Shown here piece after piece: positions 24,974 to 33,896 of a DNA stretch of 51,184 nucleotides. The DNA is from an uncultured Bacilli bacterium (GTDB lineage: Bacteria; Bacillota_I; Bacilli_A; RF39; UBA660): NCBI GenBank assembly GCA_934096535.1, contig CAKOMC010000004.1:1-51184 (forward strand), written 5' to 3'. The stretch's first letter is position 1, and each line of letters starts with the position of its first letter. The notes under the pieces are model-generated. The model was not told where the DNA came from and searched no databases. It saw nothing but the letters and a program-made list of their open reading frames with translations. A program made the position numbers and the translations under genes.

Positions 24974-25957
24974 TTAATTTATTTTAACAGTTGCATTACT
25001 AATCATCCAGTCATAACCATAGATATAGCCAGCAGGAATGGTTGTTGCATCAGCATTTTCGATACCAAAAGCATTCGAAGTTGTCGAAATAGTAATAGAA
25101 TTTGCCGTATCATTATAAATATACTTAGCAAAACTACTTTTTATAGTATCACCATCTTGATAACTACTTAAATATATAATATCATCGTTCTTAATTAATT
25201 TTAATAATTGGTCATTGCTTATTTTACGATAAAGAATTTCATAGGTATCTCCTGCCTTAAAGTTATTATAACTAATACTTAGGGCGTTACTTTTTAAAGA
25301 TGTGCCCATACTGATTTCTTTACTCCATTTATCTTGACTGTCACTTTTAGTACTTCTAGTAAAAATAAGACAATTGGTATTTAAATTATTATTTAGTTTG
25401 GGAGCATTGTTAGTAGCCTCAGTTGCCGTATATAAATAAATTTGATCTTCTTCTAAATCAGATAAATTAATACTACTACTCCAGTTTCTGTTGTTGGCAA
25501 CTTTACCAAAAGCTACATCAAACATTTTTTGAAAGTTTTCTAAAGATAAATCTTTAATTTCGGCATCATCATTATTATTATAAATGAGAATATCGTAAAT
25601 GGTATCATCATCATTACTATATGTTATAACAAGATAAATATCATCTTTATACTCTTTTAAAAAATTAGGAATATTACACTTACTGGCTTCAATATTCAGC
25701 TCTTTTTTAGCATTATTTTCAGTCATATAAGTGGTATTATCATTGATTGACATATAGCCATTAATATAAAACTTATCAGTTACAGGATTTATTTGTTCAC
25801 TTTCCGGAACCAATGGTTCATGAACAATCTCTGACGGTTTGGTTGAAGTATCATCATCAACATTTTGACTAGGTTTTAAAGATAAAGCAAAGATATCAAA
25901 GCCCACTAAGACAACACAGATAACAGCAATTATAATATTTTGTTTTTTATTATTCAT
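24974..25957 (-). CDS. Exported or membrane-anchored protein, 327 residues
   Basis: A short basic start (MNNKKQN), one hydrophobic helix (about 8-27, IIIAVICVVLVGFDIFALSL) and a Ser/Thr/Pro linker lead to a ~270-residue outer domain. The outer part is Asp/Asn-rich (TYSNDDDTIYDILIYNNNDD), has two cysteines and no motif I can assign. The helix has no clear cleavage site and no lipobox, so it probably remains as an anchor. It is transcribed toward the terminator at 24933-24973. It is another member of the surface-protein stretch 12464-25957. The function is unknown. Confidence 0.7.
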   Translation of the reverse strand: MNNKKQNIIIAVICVVLVGFDIFALSLKPSQNVDDDTSTKPSEIVHEPLVPESEQINPVTDKFYINGYMSINDNTTYMTENNAKKELNIEASKCNIPNFLKEYKDDIYLVITYSNDDDTIYDILIYNNNDDAEIKDLSLENFQKMFDVAFGKVANNRNWSSSINLSDLEEDQIYLYTATEATNNAPKLNNNLNTNCLIFTRSTKSDSQDKWSKEISMGTSLKSNALSISYNNFKAGDTYEILYRKISNDQLLKLIKNDDIIYLSSYQDGDTIKSSFAKYIYNDTANSITISTTSNAFGIENADATTIPAGYIYGYDWMISNATVKIN

Positions 25958-26016
25958 AAGATTCCCTCTATTCTCTGGTTTAATTATACCATGAACAAAG
26001 AGATTATTAGAGAAAA

Positions 26017-26042
26017 AAAATTAGCTTTTTAAGACTAATTTT
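26017..26042 (-). terminator. pnp terminator
   Basis: AAAATTAG (26017-26024) with CTAATTTT (26035-26042), followed on the minus strand by a run of U. Confidence 0.75.
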
Positions 26043-26047
26043 ATAAT

Positions 26048-28204
26048 TTATTTATTTTCTTTTTGCTTCTTTTCTTTAGGAAGTGTTTCTTTCCTTGATA
26101 AATTTAGACGACCTTTATTATCATAACCTAAAGATTTAACAGTTATTTCATCGCCAACTTTGAATAAGTCGCTTGGATGTTCTACGCGTTTGTTATCTAA
26201 TTGGGAAACATGACACAATCCTTCAACACCTGGCCACAATAAAACGAATACCCCGAAACTTTCTACTTTGGTAACTTTACCAGTGTAGATAGCATCTTTT
26301 TCCACTTCACGAACAACGGCTAAAATACGCTCTTTTGTTTCATTAATAATATTTTGATCTTGATGATAAATAATAACCCTACCATCATCTTCTAAATCAA
26401 CTTTAACAGCATCTTTATCATTAACAGAAGTTACATTACTACATTCTAAAATTATTTTCGTAATCATCTCGCCACCTTTACCAATGACATCTTTAATCTT
26501 TTCTGGATTAATAGTAAAGCATTCGATTTTAGGAGCATAAGGTGATAATTCTTTTCTTGGTTCTTTGATTGTTGTAGTCATTACATCTAAAACTTCTAAA
26601 CGAGCTTTTTTGGCTTGAGCTAGGGCTTTCTTTAAGATAGCTTCCGTAACCCCTTTAATTTTAATATCCATTTGTAAAGCAGTAATACCTTTTTTGGTCC
26701 CGGCAACTTTAAAGTCCATATCACCCATGTGGTCTTCTAAACCTTGAATATCAGTTAAAATAGTATATTTTTTTCCATCTTTAGAAGTAATTAATCCCAT
26801 AGCAATACCAGCAACTGGCGCTTTAATTGGAACACCAGCGGCCATTAAGGACATACAGCCTGCACAAATAGTAGCTTGTGATGAAGAACCATTAGATTCC
26901 ATAATTTCGGAAACCACACGAACGGTATATGGAAATTCCTCTTCACTTGGCATAACTTGAAGTAAAGCTCTTTCGCCTAAAGCACCATGCCCAATTTCAC
27001 GACGCCCCGGTGAACCATAACGACCAACTTCACCAACACAGTAAGCAGGGAAATTATAATGTAGCATGAATCTCTTTGTATCTTCTAAACCTAAACCATC
27101 TAAAATTTGATGTTCGTTTAAAGCTCCTAGAGTAGTTGTAGCTAGGGCTTGAGTTTCCCCTCTTGTAAATACGGCCGAACCATGAGTTCTTGGTAAAATA
27201 TCAATTTCGGCTTTTAAAGGACGAATTTCGTCCATTGCTCGACCATCAGGGCGAATATGTTTATCAGTAATTAATTCTCTTACGCACTCGCCTTCAATTT
27301 TATCAACTAATTTTTTAACATCTTTAATAATATTTTCAATATTAACATTGCCAGCATATATTTCAGCAAAATGACCAATGGTACTTTCTTTAACTTTATC
27401 AATGGCTTCATATTGAGCAAGTTTTCCTTTAACTTCAAAGCATTTAAACATGTTATCCGTTGCATAACTTCTAACTTGACTTTCTAGTTCTTTGTCAATA
27501 GATGCTAAATCAACAGTTACTTTTTCTTGACCAACTTCCTTAACAATTTCACTTTGAAATTCACAAAGTTTTTTAATCTCTTCATGCCCAAACATTAAAG
27601 CTTCTAACATTTCTTTTTCACTTGCTTCTTTAGCGCCCGCTTCAACCATACAGATAGCCTCTTTACTACCCGCAACAGTTACACTTAAAGTTGTATCAAC
27701 TGCTTGTTTAGTATCTGGATTAATAATATAATCTTTACCAATTTTTCCAACAATTACTCCCGCTATTGGTCCATCAAAAGGGATATTGGAAATAGATAGG
27801 GCTAGACTGGATGCAAACATAGCTGTCATCTCTGGTGAGTTATCAGGATCAACTGATAAAACGGTATTAATAACTTGAACTTCATTTCTAAAGTTTTCAT
27901 CAAACATTGGTCTTATTGGTCGATCAATTAGACGAGCCGTTAAGGTTGCGGCATCACTAGGTCTTCCTTCTCTTTTAATAAATCCTCCCGGAATTTTGCC
28001 AACTGAATATAATCTTTCTTGATATAAAACGGTTAGTGGAAAGAAATCTTGAGTTATAGGGGTATTACCCATAACTACCGCCGTTAAAATAACCGTATCA
28101 CCATAACGAACTAACACCGAAGCATTAGCTTGTTTAGCATATTCGCCAGTTTCAACGACTAATTTTTTACCTAGAAAATTATATTCAAATACTCTTTTAC
28201 TCAT
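26048..28204 (-). CDS. pnp: Polyribonucleotide nucleotidyltransferase (PNPase)
   Basis: 718 residues, normal for the family. Two RNase PH domains are seen: the first with GRPSDAATLTARLIDRPIRPMF, the second with PRTHGSAVFTRGETQALATTTLG and GDMDFKVAGTKKGITALQMD. A KH domain (DVIGKGGEMITKI) and a C-terminal S1 domain (VTKVESFGVFVLLWPGVEGL) follow. The trimer degrades RNA 3'-5' with phosphate. It follows rpsO, the order conserved in many bacteria. A 14-bp hairpin in the rpsO-pnp gap (28257-28288) is suited to RNase cleavage or autoregulation. Confidence 0.98.
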   Translation of the reverse strand: MSKRVFEYNFLGKKLVVETGEYAKQANASVLVRYGDTVILTAVVMGNTPITQDFFPLTVLYQERLYSVGKIPGGFIKREGRPSDAATLTARLIDRPIRPMFDENFRNEVQVINTVLSVDPDNSPEMTAMFASSLALSISNIPFDGPIAGVIVGKIGKDYIINPDTKQAVDTTLSVTVAGSKEAICMVEAGAKEASEKEMLEALMFGHEEIKKLCEFQSEIVKEVGQEKVTVDLASIDKELESQVRSYATDNMFKCFEVKGKLAQYEAIDKVKESTIGHFAEIYAGNVNIENIIKDVKKLVDKIEGECVRELITDKHIRPDGRAMDEIRPLKAEIDILPRTHGSAVFTRGETQALATTTLGALNEHQILDGLGLEDTKRFMLHYNFPAYCVGEVGRYGSPGRREIGHGALGERALLQVMPSEEEFPYTVRVVSEIMESNGSSSQATICAGCMSLMAAGVPIKAPVAGIAMGLITSKDGKKYTILTDIQGLEDHMGDMDFKVAGTKKGITALQMDIKIKGVTEAILKKALAQAKKARLEVLDVMTTTIKEPRKELSPYAPKIECFTINPEKIKDVIGKGGEMITKIILECSNVTSVNDKDAVKVDLEDDGRVIIYHQDQNIINETKERILAVVREVEKDAIYTGKVTKVESFGVFVLLWPGVEGLCHVSQLDNKRVEHPSDLFKVGDEITVKSLGYDNKGRLNLSRKETLPKEKKQKENK

Positions 28205-28256
28205 AATTTTTACTCCTTCACATCAATTCTTTATTTTACATAAAGACTTCTATATC

Positions 28257-28288
28257 CATCTTAACATAAAAATATTTATGTTAAGATG
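28257..28288 (-). promoter_or_regulatory. Hairpin in the rpsO-pnp spacer
   Basis: A perfect 14-bp stem (CATCTTAACATAAA with its complement) and a 4-nt loop, about 50 nt before the pnp start. It has no U-tail, so it is not a terminator. In E. coli a stem in this place is the RNase III and PNPase autoregulation site; the same role here is inference. Confidence 0.5.
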
Positions 28289-28320
28289 ATAATATTTTAT
28301 TTTCTTTCTTATATTCAAGA

Positions 28321-28347
28321 AAAAAAGCACTGTAAAAATAAGTGCTT
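28321..28347 (-). terminator. rpsO terminator overlapping its stop codon
   Basis: AAGCACT (28325-28331) with AGTGCTT (28341-28347) and a U-run on the minus strand. The TAA of rpsO (28348-28346) is partly inside the stem. Confidence 0.75.
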
Positions 28348-28612
28348 ACTTTCTGATATTTAACTTTTTAATTGTTTCTCTGTAGCTAACTACATCATTT
28401 TTCTTTAAATAATCTAATAAACTTCTTCTTTTACCTACCTTCATAAGTAATCCTCTTTTTGAATGATAGTCATGAATATGAGTCTTTAGATGTTCTGTTA
28501 AATCATTAATTTCGTATGTAAGAATAGCAATTTGTGCCTCAGTTGCTCCGCAACCTTTTTCCTTACCGAATTCTTTAACTAATTTTGCTTTTGTTTCTTT
28601 TGAAACTGCCAT
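28346..28612 (-). CDS. rpsO: 30S ribosomal protein S15
   Basis: 88 residues, the usual S15 length. The family pattern is clear: GCGATEAQIAILTYEINDLT, HLKTHIHDYHSKRGLLMKVGKRR and LLDYLKKNDVVSYRETIKKL. S15 binds 16S rRNA helices early in 30S assembly. GGAGAG lies before the ATG, and the promoter is at 28644-28652. It is followed by a terminator-like hairpin and pnp, so read-through or separate transcription of pnp is possible. Confidence 0.98.
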   Translation of the reverse strand: MAVSKETKAKLVKEFGKEKGCGATEAQIAILTYEINDLTEHLKTHIHDYHSKRGLLMKVGKRRSLLDYLKKNDVVSYRETIKKLNIRK

Positions 28613-28643
28613 GATATCTCTCCTTTTCTATATAATCCGTTTA

Positions 28644-28652
28644 ATCTTAGCA
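28644..28652 (-). promoter_or_regulatory. Extended -10 of rpsO
   Basis: On the minus strand TGCTAAGAT, 32 nt before the ATG. No strong -35 is seen. Confidence 0.45.
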
Positions 28653-28732
28653 AAAATCCGAAAGATGAGTGGTTTAAGCCATGAATAAACTTTCTTAAAT
28701 ATCTTATATTATTTTCATCTAAAAAGCAAGTC

Positions 28733-29371
28733 CTAATTTTCGAAAGTAGCGTCTAAATAATAAATTGGTCTTCCTTCTTTTTGATATTGTTTTTCATAAT
28801 TGGTTAAAACATTAACAATTGGCTTTTCTTCATGATGTAAATCTAGGCTTACTCGATCAAATGTATACCAATACTGAGATAAACTCATTAAAGAGTAAGC
28901 AAAATAGCCTTTATTATCGGTTTTTAAAATAATATGTTTATTCTTTCTAAATACTCTATCATATAATTTTAAATAGTTAACATGAGTAAGTCTTCTTTTT
29001 TCATCATGAGCTTTTGGCCAAGGTTCTGGAAATGTTAGATATATTGTATCAATTTCTTTTTTAAATACTTTATCTAAATCGCCAGCATCCATATTAATTA
29101 ATTTTAAATTATTTAGTTTAGCTTTATCTAGTATCCTTATGGCACTTACCATTTGGGAAGCGTTTATTTCAATCCCAACAAAATTTACTTGGGGATATTT
29201 TTTAGCCATTTCAATAATAAAATCTCCACGACCCATGCCAATTTCAATTTTAATAGGATTGTTGTTATTAAATAGACTACTCCATTTGCCAATATAACTA
29301 GTGGGATTTGTAACTACATAAGGACTTCTGTTAACAATTTTATCTGCGTCTTTAACTACTATATATTCCAT
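28733..29371 (-). CDS. trmB: tRNA (guanine-N7-)-methyltransferase
   Basis: 212 residues. The SAM-binding loop is IEIGMGRGDFIIEMAKKYPQ and FVGIEIN; the TrmB-specific phrase TFPEPWPKAHDEKRRLTH (usually NFPDPWPK) follows. The C-terminal Thr/Asp region (LTNYEKQYQKEGRPIYYLDA) matches the TNYExKfxxxG motif. It methylates G46 in the variable loop of many tRNAs. It is a single gene, slightly divergent in the motif but complete. Confidence 0.96.
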   Translation of the reverse strand: MEYIVVKDADKIVNRSPYVVTNPTSYIGKWSSLFNNNNPIKIEIGMGRGDFIIEMAKKYPQVNFVGIEINASQMVSAIRILDKAKLNNLKLINMDAGDLDKVFKKEIDTIYLTFPEPWPKAHDEKRRLTHVNYLKLYDRVFRKNKHIILKTDNKGYFAYSLMSLSQYWYTFDRVSLDLHHEEKPIVNVLTNYEKQYQKEGRPIYYLDATFEN

Positions 29372-29434
29372 ATATACTCCGTTTCTTCCAATATACTATC
29401 ATAATTCAAATAAATATGATAGCTATTTTTCTCT

Positions 29435-29950
29435 TTATTTATAATATTCATTAATTTTTACCAACTGTTTCGTATGCATTTTAGATAATTCATAGTCTTC
29501 TTGACATTCTTCTAAATTGCCATTTAATATGGCTAATACCGGTTTGATATGTAAATCAAGTAACCCAGTATGCCAATCTAATAAGACTTGATATTTTCTT
29601 AAGTCCGAACTTATGAACTCGTCATCAATAATTACAAAATCCGTAATAAAAGGATTAGATTTTAAATAAGCTTTAATTTCTAACTCGCGATTTTCCGCAA
29701 CATAAGGGGTCATATCATAGAAAAATATTCCTAAGGACATTAAAATATCTAAATAATTTTTTAAGTAACTTCCCTTTATACTTTTTACCTTTTTTCTTTG
29801 AATTGGATATTTATTGGAACTTGTTAAAACTAATTTAGCCTTACTTAAAGTAATTATTTTCTTTAACACTTTAGCATTTTTTAAGTCTATCAAATCAGGA
29901 TGATTCCAATTATTTAAGACCCCATCTAAGTCTAGGAAGATTATTTTCAT
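29435..29950 (-). CDS. HAD-domain hydrolase-like protein
   Basis: 171 residues. MKIIFLDLDGVLNN holds the DxDGxL nucleophile motif (Asp7, Asp9); LVLTSSNKYP supplies a Ser/Thr motif; FVIIDDEF is the acidic metal-binding motif near residue 108, and DWHTGL follows. This matches the HAD subgroup related to polynucleotide-kinase-like small HAD domains. The substrate is unknown. Its ATG overlaps the stop of the ABC gene in ATGA (29950-29947), giving the only TGA stop I found, and shows co-translation with the ABC exporter. Confidence 0.85.
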   Translation of the reverse strand: MKIIFLDLDGVLNNWNHPDLIDLKNAKVLKKIITLSKAKLVLTSSNKYPIQRKKVKSIKGSYLKNYLDILMSLGIFFYDMTPYVAENRELEIKAYLKSNPFITDFVIIDDEFISSDLRKYQVLLDWHTGLLDLHIKPVLAILNGNLEECQEDYELSKMHTKQLVKINEYYK

Positions 29951-31728
29951 ATTTTACTTTCTTTATTTTCACTTATCTCTTTTTCGTAAAGTTTTTGATA
30001 AGTTTTACTAATTTTTAAAAGCGTTTTATGACTACCCGTAGCTTCTACTTTACCATCATTAATAACCAATATTTTATCGGCATCAATTATGGTTGAAAGA
30101 CGATGAGCAATAATAAGAATAGTATATTCCCCTTTTAAGTTACTAACAGCTTCTTGTATTTTAGTTTGTGTTTCATTATCTAAAGCACTAGTAGCCTCAT
30201 CAAAAAGTAATATTTCCGTTTTTAAAAGTAAAGCTCTGGCGATAGCGAGTCTTTGTTTTTGACCACCGGATAAAGTTACGCCGCCCTCCCCAACGATAGT
30301 ATCATACTTATTAGGTAAAGACTCAATAAAATCATCTAAACAAGCTAAATGACAAGCTTCTTTTATTTCTTTAACCGTAGCATTTTTCTTAATAACTTTT
30401 AAATTATCCATGATACTCATATTAAAGATATAAGCATTTTGACTAATTACGGATAAATTACCACGAATACTTGATTTATCTAGGTTATTAATATCTACCC
30501 CATCAAAGGTAATTGACCCTTTATTTACTCGTTCGATGGCACTGATTAAGTTAAAAATCGTAGTTTTACCCGAACCAGATGGACCCACAAAACCAATGGT
30601 CTCATTAGCATTTATCTTAAAATTCATATTTTTTAAGACTGGTAAATTATTTTCATAAGCAAAAGAGACATCTTTAAATTCAATATTACCCTCAAATTTT
30701 TTTAGTTTCTTAGTACCAAATTGTTCTTTAGCAAACTCATCTTCTTCTAAGATGCCAAAGATACGGTTAGCGGCTAAATTAAATTGTTTGATTATTTCAA
30801 ATATTTGTTCAATCCAATCAGCAGTCCATAAAATTCTATCATTATAATTATAGATGATGATAGCACTTTCAACACTTAAACTACCGATACTTAAAAACAT
30901 AAAGATAAATACGCCAACCAGTAAATCACCTGTATCTCTTATAGAACCACCAAAAAGGCGTAAAATAGCCCTCTGGCGCTGATACTTATAAGAAACTTTA
31001 TTGGTTTCGCACATATATTCGTTGGCTTTAGCTAAAAATGACTCTTCAGCATCTAAAATTTTAATATCTTTGGAGCCTCTTACTATCTCTGATATAAAGC
31101 CCCCCGTTCTTTCTCTACTCTTTTTCCATTCTTTTCTATTTTTATAATTAATACCACTGGCAAATTTATTATAAATAATGATAATAATCATTAAGGCCAC
31201 ATAGATTAAACCCAAACACCAATTTATAAAGAAAACAGTTATAAGAACACCTAAATTACCTATAATACTACTAATATAATCAATTAACGAAGTAAAGATA
31301 TCAGTTAAATTATCCGTATCACTATTAATTCTTTCAATAAAAACGCCACTAGAATTATTGTTTAAGTCTTTTTGCGTAATTTTTAGAGTTTCCCTAACTA
31401 ATTCTATTTGCAAGTTTCTTCTAACATCATAATAAAACTTATTATAAAAATAATTGTAAGCTAAACGACTAAAATTTCTAAATATTTCGAGTCCAAAAAC
31501 AATTAAGACAATTACTAATAATTTTTGATAATTATTACTTGTTAAAGCCAGTAATTTTTGAGCCCCAAGAATGGGCGCTATGATAGAAATAATAGTCATA
31601 ACAATATTAGTTACTAAAAATAACCACAAGTATTTACGACCAGTCTTAGCATATTTATAAGTTGATTTAAAATTTTTCCAAACACTACGATTAGGAGTCT
31701 TAGTTTCTTTATTTTTTACTTCTTCCAT
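29947..31728 (-). CDS. ABC exporter, fused permease and ATPase
   Basis: 593 residues. The N-terminal half has about six membrane helices with a typical type I exporter pattern (DVRRNLQIELVRETLKI, RGSKDIKILDAEE). The ATPase half has Walker A FVGPSGSGKTTIF, signature VTLSGGQKQR, Walker B ILLFDEATSALD and switch His in IIAHRLSTI. A homodimer would export lipids, peptides or drugs; the sequence does not say which. The next gene, a HAD protein, overlaps by 4 nt. Confidence 0.95.
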   Translation of the reverse strand: MEEVKNKETKTPNRSVWKNFKSTYKYAKTGRKYLWLFLVTNIVMTIISIIAPILGAQKLLALTSNNYQKLLVIVLIVFGLEIFRNFSRLAYNYFYNKFYYDVRRNLQIELVRETLKITQKDLNNNSSGVFIERINSDTDNLTDIFTSLIDYISSIIGNLGVLITVFFINWCLGLIYVALMIIIIIYNKFASGINYKNRKEWKKSRERTGGFISEIVRGSKDIKILDAEESFLAKANEYMCETNKVSYKYQRQRAILRLFGGSIRDTGDLLVGVFIFMFLSIGSLSVESAIIIYNYNDRILWTADWIEQIFEIIKQFNLAANRIFGILEEDEFAKEQFGTKKLKKFEGNIEFKDVSFAYENNLPVLKNMNFKINANETIGFVGPSGSGKTTIFNLISAIERVNKGSITFDGVDINNLDKSSIRGNLSVISQNAYIFNMSIMDNLKVIKKNATVKEIKEACHLACLDDFIESLPNKYDTIVGEGGVTLSGGQKQRLAIARALLLKTEILLFDEATSALDNETQTKIQEAVSNLKGEYTILIIAHRLSTIIDADKILVINDGKVEATGSHKTLLKISKTYQKLYEKEISENKESKI

Positions 31729-32049
31729 AGAACCTCACTACATTTGTTTTATATTTTTAAAACCCACTTTTTTCAAGTAAATCAATTATAACATAGACTT
31801 ATCTTTTTGCAACTTAAAAATAATTATTTTTGAACATTTCTTAATTAGAAAAGTAAAACACCACTTTAAACTACGGTGTTCTTTTAGTTTTTTCTTTTAT
31901 TTACTTTTACAATTTATCTATTTTCTAACATATTTGATTTCCAGTATTAACTTCATCTTGAATTTCTAAATCTTTTATTTATACTTCTACATTTTAAACT
32001 AAAAAAAGTTAGATTGCTCTAACTAACTTAAGTTTATTTAAAAAATATT
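31729..32049. other. Intergenic stretch with two terminator hairpins
   Basis: No gene. It holds AACACC/GGTGTT (31857-31880) with T-rich flanks on both strands and the M3 peptidase terminator at 32001-32024. The rest is AT-rich leader of the ABC gene. Confidence 0.6.
32001..32024 (-). terminator. Terminator of the M3 peptidase gene
   Basis: AGTTAG (32007-32012), loop ATTGCT, CTAACT (32019-32024), followed on the minus strand by seven U. Confidence 0.7.
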
Positions 32050-33741
32050 TTATTTTAAAATTCTTCTTTTTATAATCTCGCTATCTAACTCTTTTGCCAT
32101 ACTAGCTATAACTTCTTCATTAAAAGGACTTGGCATGTTATATTTAGTAATTAAATCTTTATATGAATAATAAGAAGCAACTCTTCCTACTTCTTTAAAG
32201 AAGTCTAAGTTTTCTTTAGAATTATGCCAAATTAATATAGCTCCCACATAAGATAGGGCATAATCAATATAATAGAAAGGATCTAAGAAGATATGACTTT
32301 GTCGATAATAATAACCCCCATTATCTAAATTAATATGGCCTTTATTATTTTTATCTAAATGATACTTTTTAGCAACTTTTAACCAAATCCCATTAACATC
32401 GGTAACTTTTAAATCTTTTTTAGAATAAATAAATTCTTGAAATTCATCTACCGCACAAATATAAGGAAGAAGACTGACAAAATTGTATATATTCATAAAC
32501 GAATACTTTTGATAATCATCACTAGCAAACAAACCTTCCACTTTATCACTCATTATAAGTTCCATCGCATGTGAAAACATTTCGGCAATCTCCATAGTCG
32601 GATATTTAAGTAAGGGCGAGACAATATGGTTTCTATCTTCTAAAGAAGCACAATATTTTTGAAAAGCATGTCCAATTTCATGAGTTGTTGACCCTACATC
32701 ATGATAAGTATTTTTATAATTTCCCGTAATAACAGGCATAGCTGTTTCGGTTAAGTAATTGGTAATTGAAAAATTAACTTTGGAGGCTCTTGGTAAAAAA
32801 TCAATATAACCATTATCTAGCATTTCGGTATAAAGTTTATATAGGTCGGTATCTACAGTTTGAAAGGAATCTTTTAATTCGGATAGTAACTCTGCTCCTT
32901 TTACTCTTAACTCTGGCATTTCCGTAAAAAAGACGGTATCATAATAGAAAAGTTCATCTAAATTTAGTTCTTCTTGTTGCCATTTACTCATCTTTTGACA
33001 TAATGGAACAATGTATTTTACAATACTATTACGAAACTCATGGATATCATTATAATCATAACCAAATCTTTTTAATTTATATAAACTATAATCCACATAA
33101 CTCTGAAAACCAGCATTTCTAGCGATAGCATTACGAACATTTATAGCCTCAAAAAGAATACTCTGATATTCATCTTTATTCGTATAGTAAAAATCATTAA
33201 CTGTATCGTGGGCTTTCTTTCTTATAGCTCTATCTTTACTAGAAAACAACCCACTAATAACCCCGATAGTAGTAGGTTCACCATCAAACATTACTTCTTT
33301 TTTATTTAAAGTGCGATACTGCCTTTTAAGTTCATTTTCTTTTTTTATTAGTTCATCATTACGAGAACTTACGGTTTTTAATTGCGAAGTAATTACCCGA
33401 AAAAAGTTATCTGGTAAGTCCTCTTTAAGTTGATTTTTAAATTTGCTATTTAAAATTTCTTGATAAAAGGAAAGAAATAAAGCATCAAATTTATTTTTAT
33501 TCGTATTCCAATAAGTTATTTCTTCTTGCCAATACGCATCATCCATATCCCGCATATTACAAATATCCGCATAATCAGCCATTTCTTCAATATGATTTTG
33601 AATAGTATTTATTTCTTTTACTATACTTAAATACTCATAATAATCAAAACTCTTATCAAGCTTAGCAACAAGGCTTTCCACTTTAGTTTTAGTATCTTCA
33701 TAATCTATTCTTTCATATTTTAATTCATTAAATTTCAACAT
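32050..33741 (-). CDS. M3-family oligoendopeptidase (PepF-like)
   Basis: 563 residues, close to the usual length. The zinc site is HEIGH at 354-358 with E384 (TMEIAEMFSHAMEL) as third ligand, the spacing of the M3 thimet-oligopeptidase family. Mostly helical, no signal peptide, so cytoplasmic. Such enzymes cut short peptides taken up or released in protein turnover. The C-terminal catalytic tail YYYRQSHIFLDPFYYIDYAL is also typical. A single gene with its own terminator. Confidence 0.94.
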   Translation of the reverse strand: MLKFNELKYERIDYEDTKTKVESLVAKLDKSFDYYEYLSIVKEINTIQNHIEEMADYADICNMRDMDDAYWQEEITYWNTNKNKFDALFLSFYQEILNSKFKNQLKEDLPDNFFRVITSQLKTVSSRNDELIKKENELKRQYRTLNKKEVMFDGEPTTIGVISGLFSSKDRAIRKKAHDTVNDFYYTNKDEYQSILFEAINVRNAIARNAGFQSYVDYSLYKLKRFGYDYNDIHEFRNSIVKYIVPLCQKMSKWQQEELNLDELFYYDTVFFTEMPELRVKGAELLSELKDSFQTVDTDLYKLYTEMLDNGYIDFLPRASKVNFSITNYLTETAMPVITGNYKNTYHDVGSTTHEIGHAFQKYCASLEDRNHIVSPLLKYPTMEIAEMFSHAMELIMSDKVEGLFASDDYQKYSFMNIYNFVSLLPYICAVDEFQEFIYSKKDLKVTDVNGIWLKVAKKYHLDKNNKGHINLDNGGYYYRQSHIFLDPFYYIDYALSYVGAILIWHNSKENLDFFKEVGRVASYYSYKDLITKYNMPSPFNEEVIASMAKELDSEIIKRRILK

Positions 33742-33896
33742 AAATTATTCTCACTTTCTAATTTTTTCTAAAACAATTAGGGTCTTAATATGTCATGTTC
33801 GTTATACTTTTATCTTGTTTTTTAATTCTTGATACCATTTACCATTTTGTCTTTATAAAATAAGTAATACACTTAGATAGAAACACCAATCGTCCT

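Noticed and set aside
29396..29422. CTATCATA/TATGATAG hairpin with T-run on the plus strand
   Set aside because: No plus-strand gene ends here and the minus strand has no U-tail; probably chance in AT-rich DNA.
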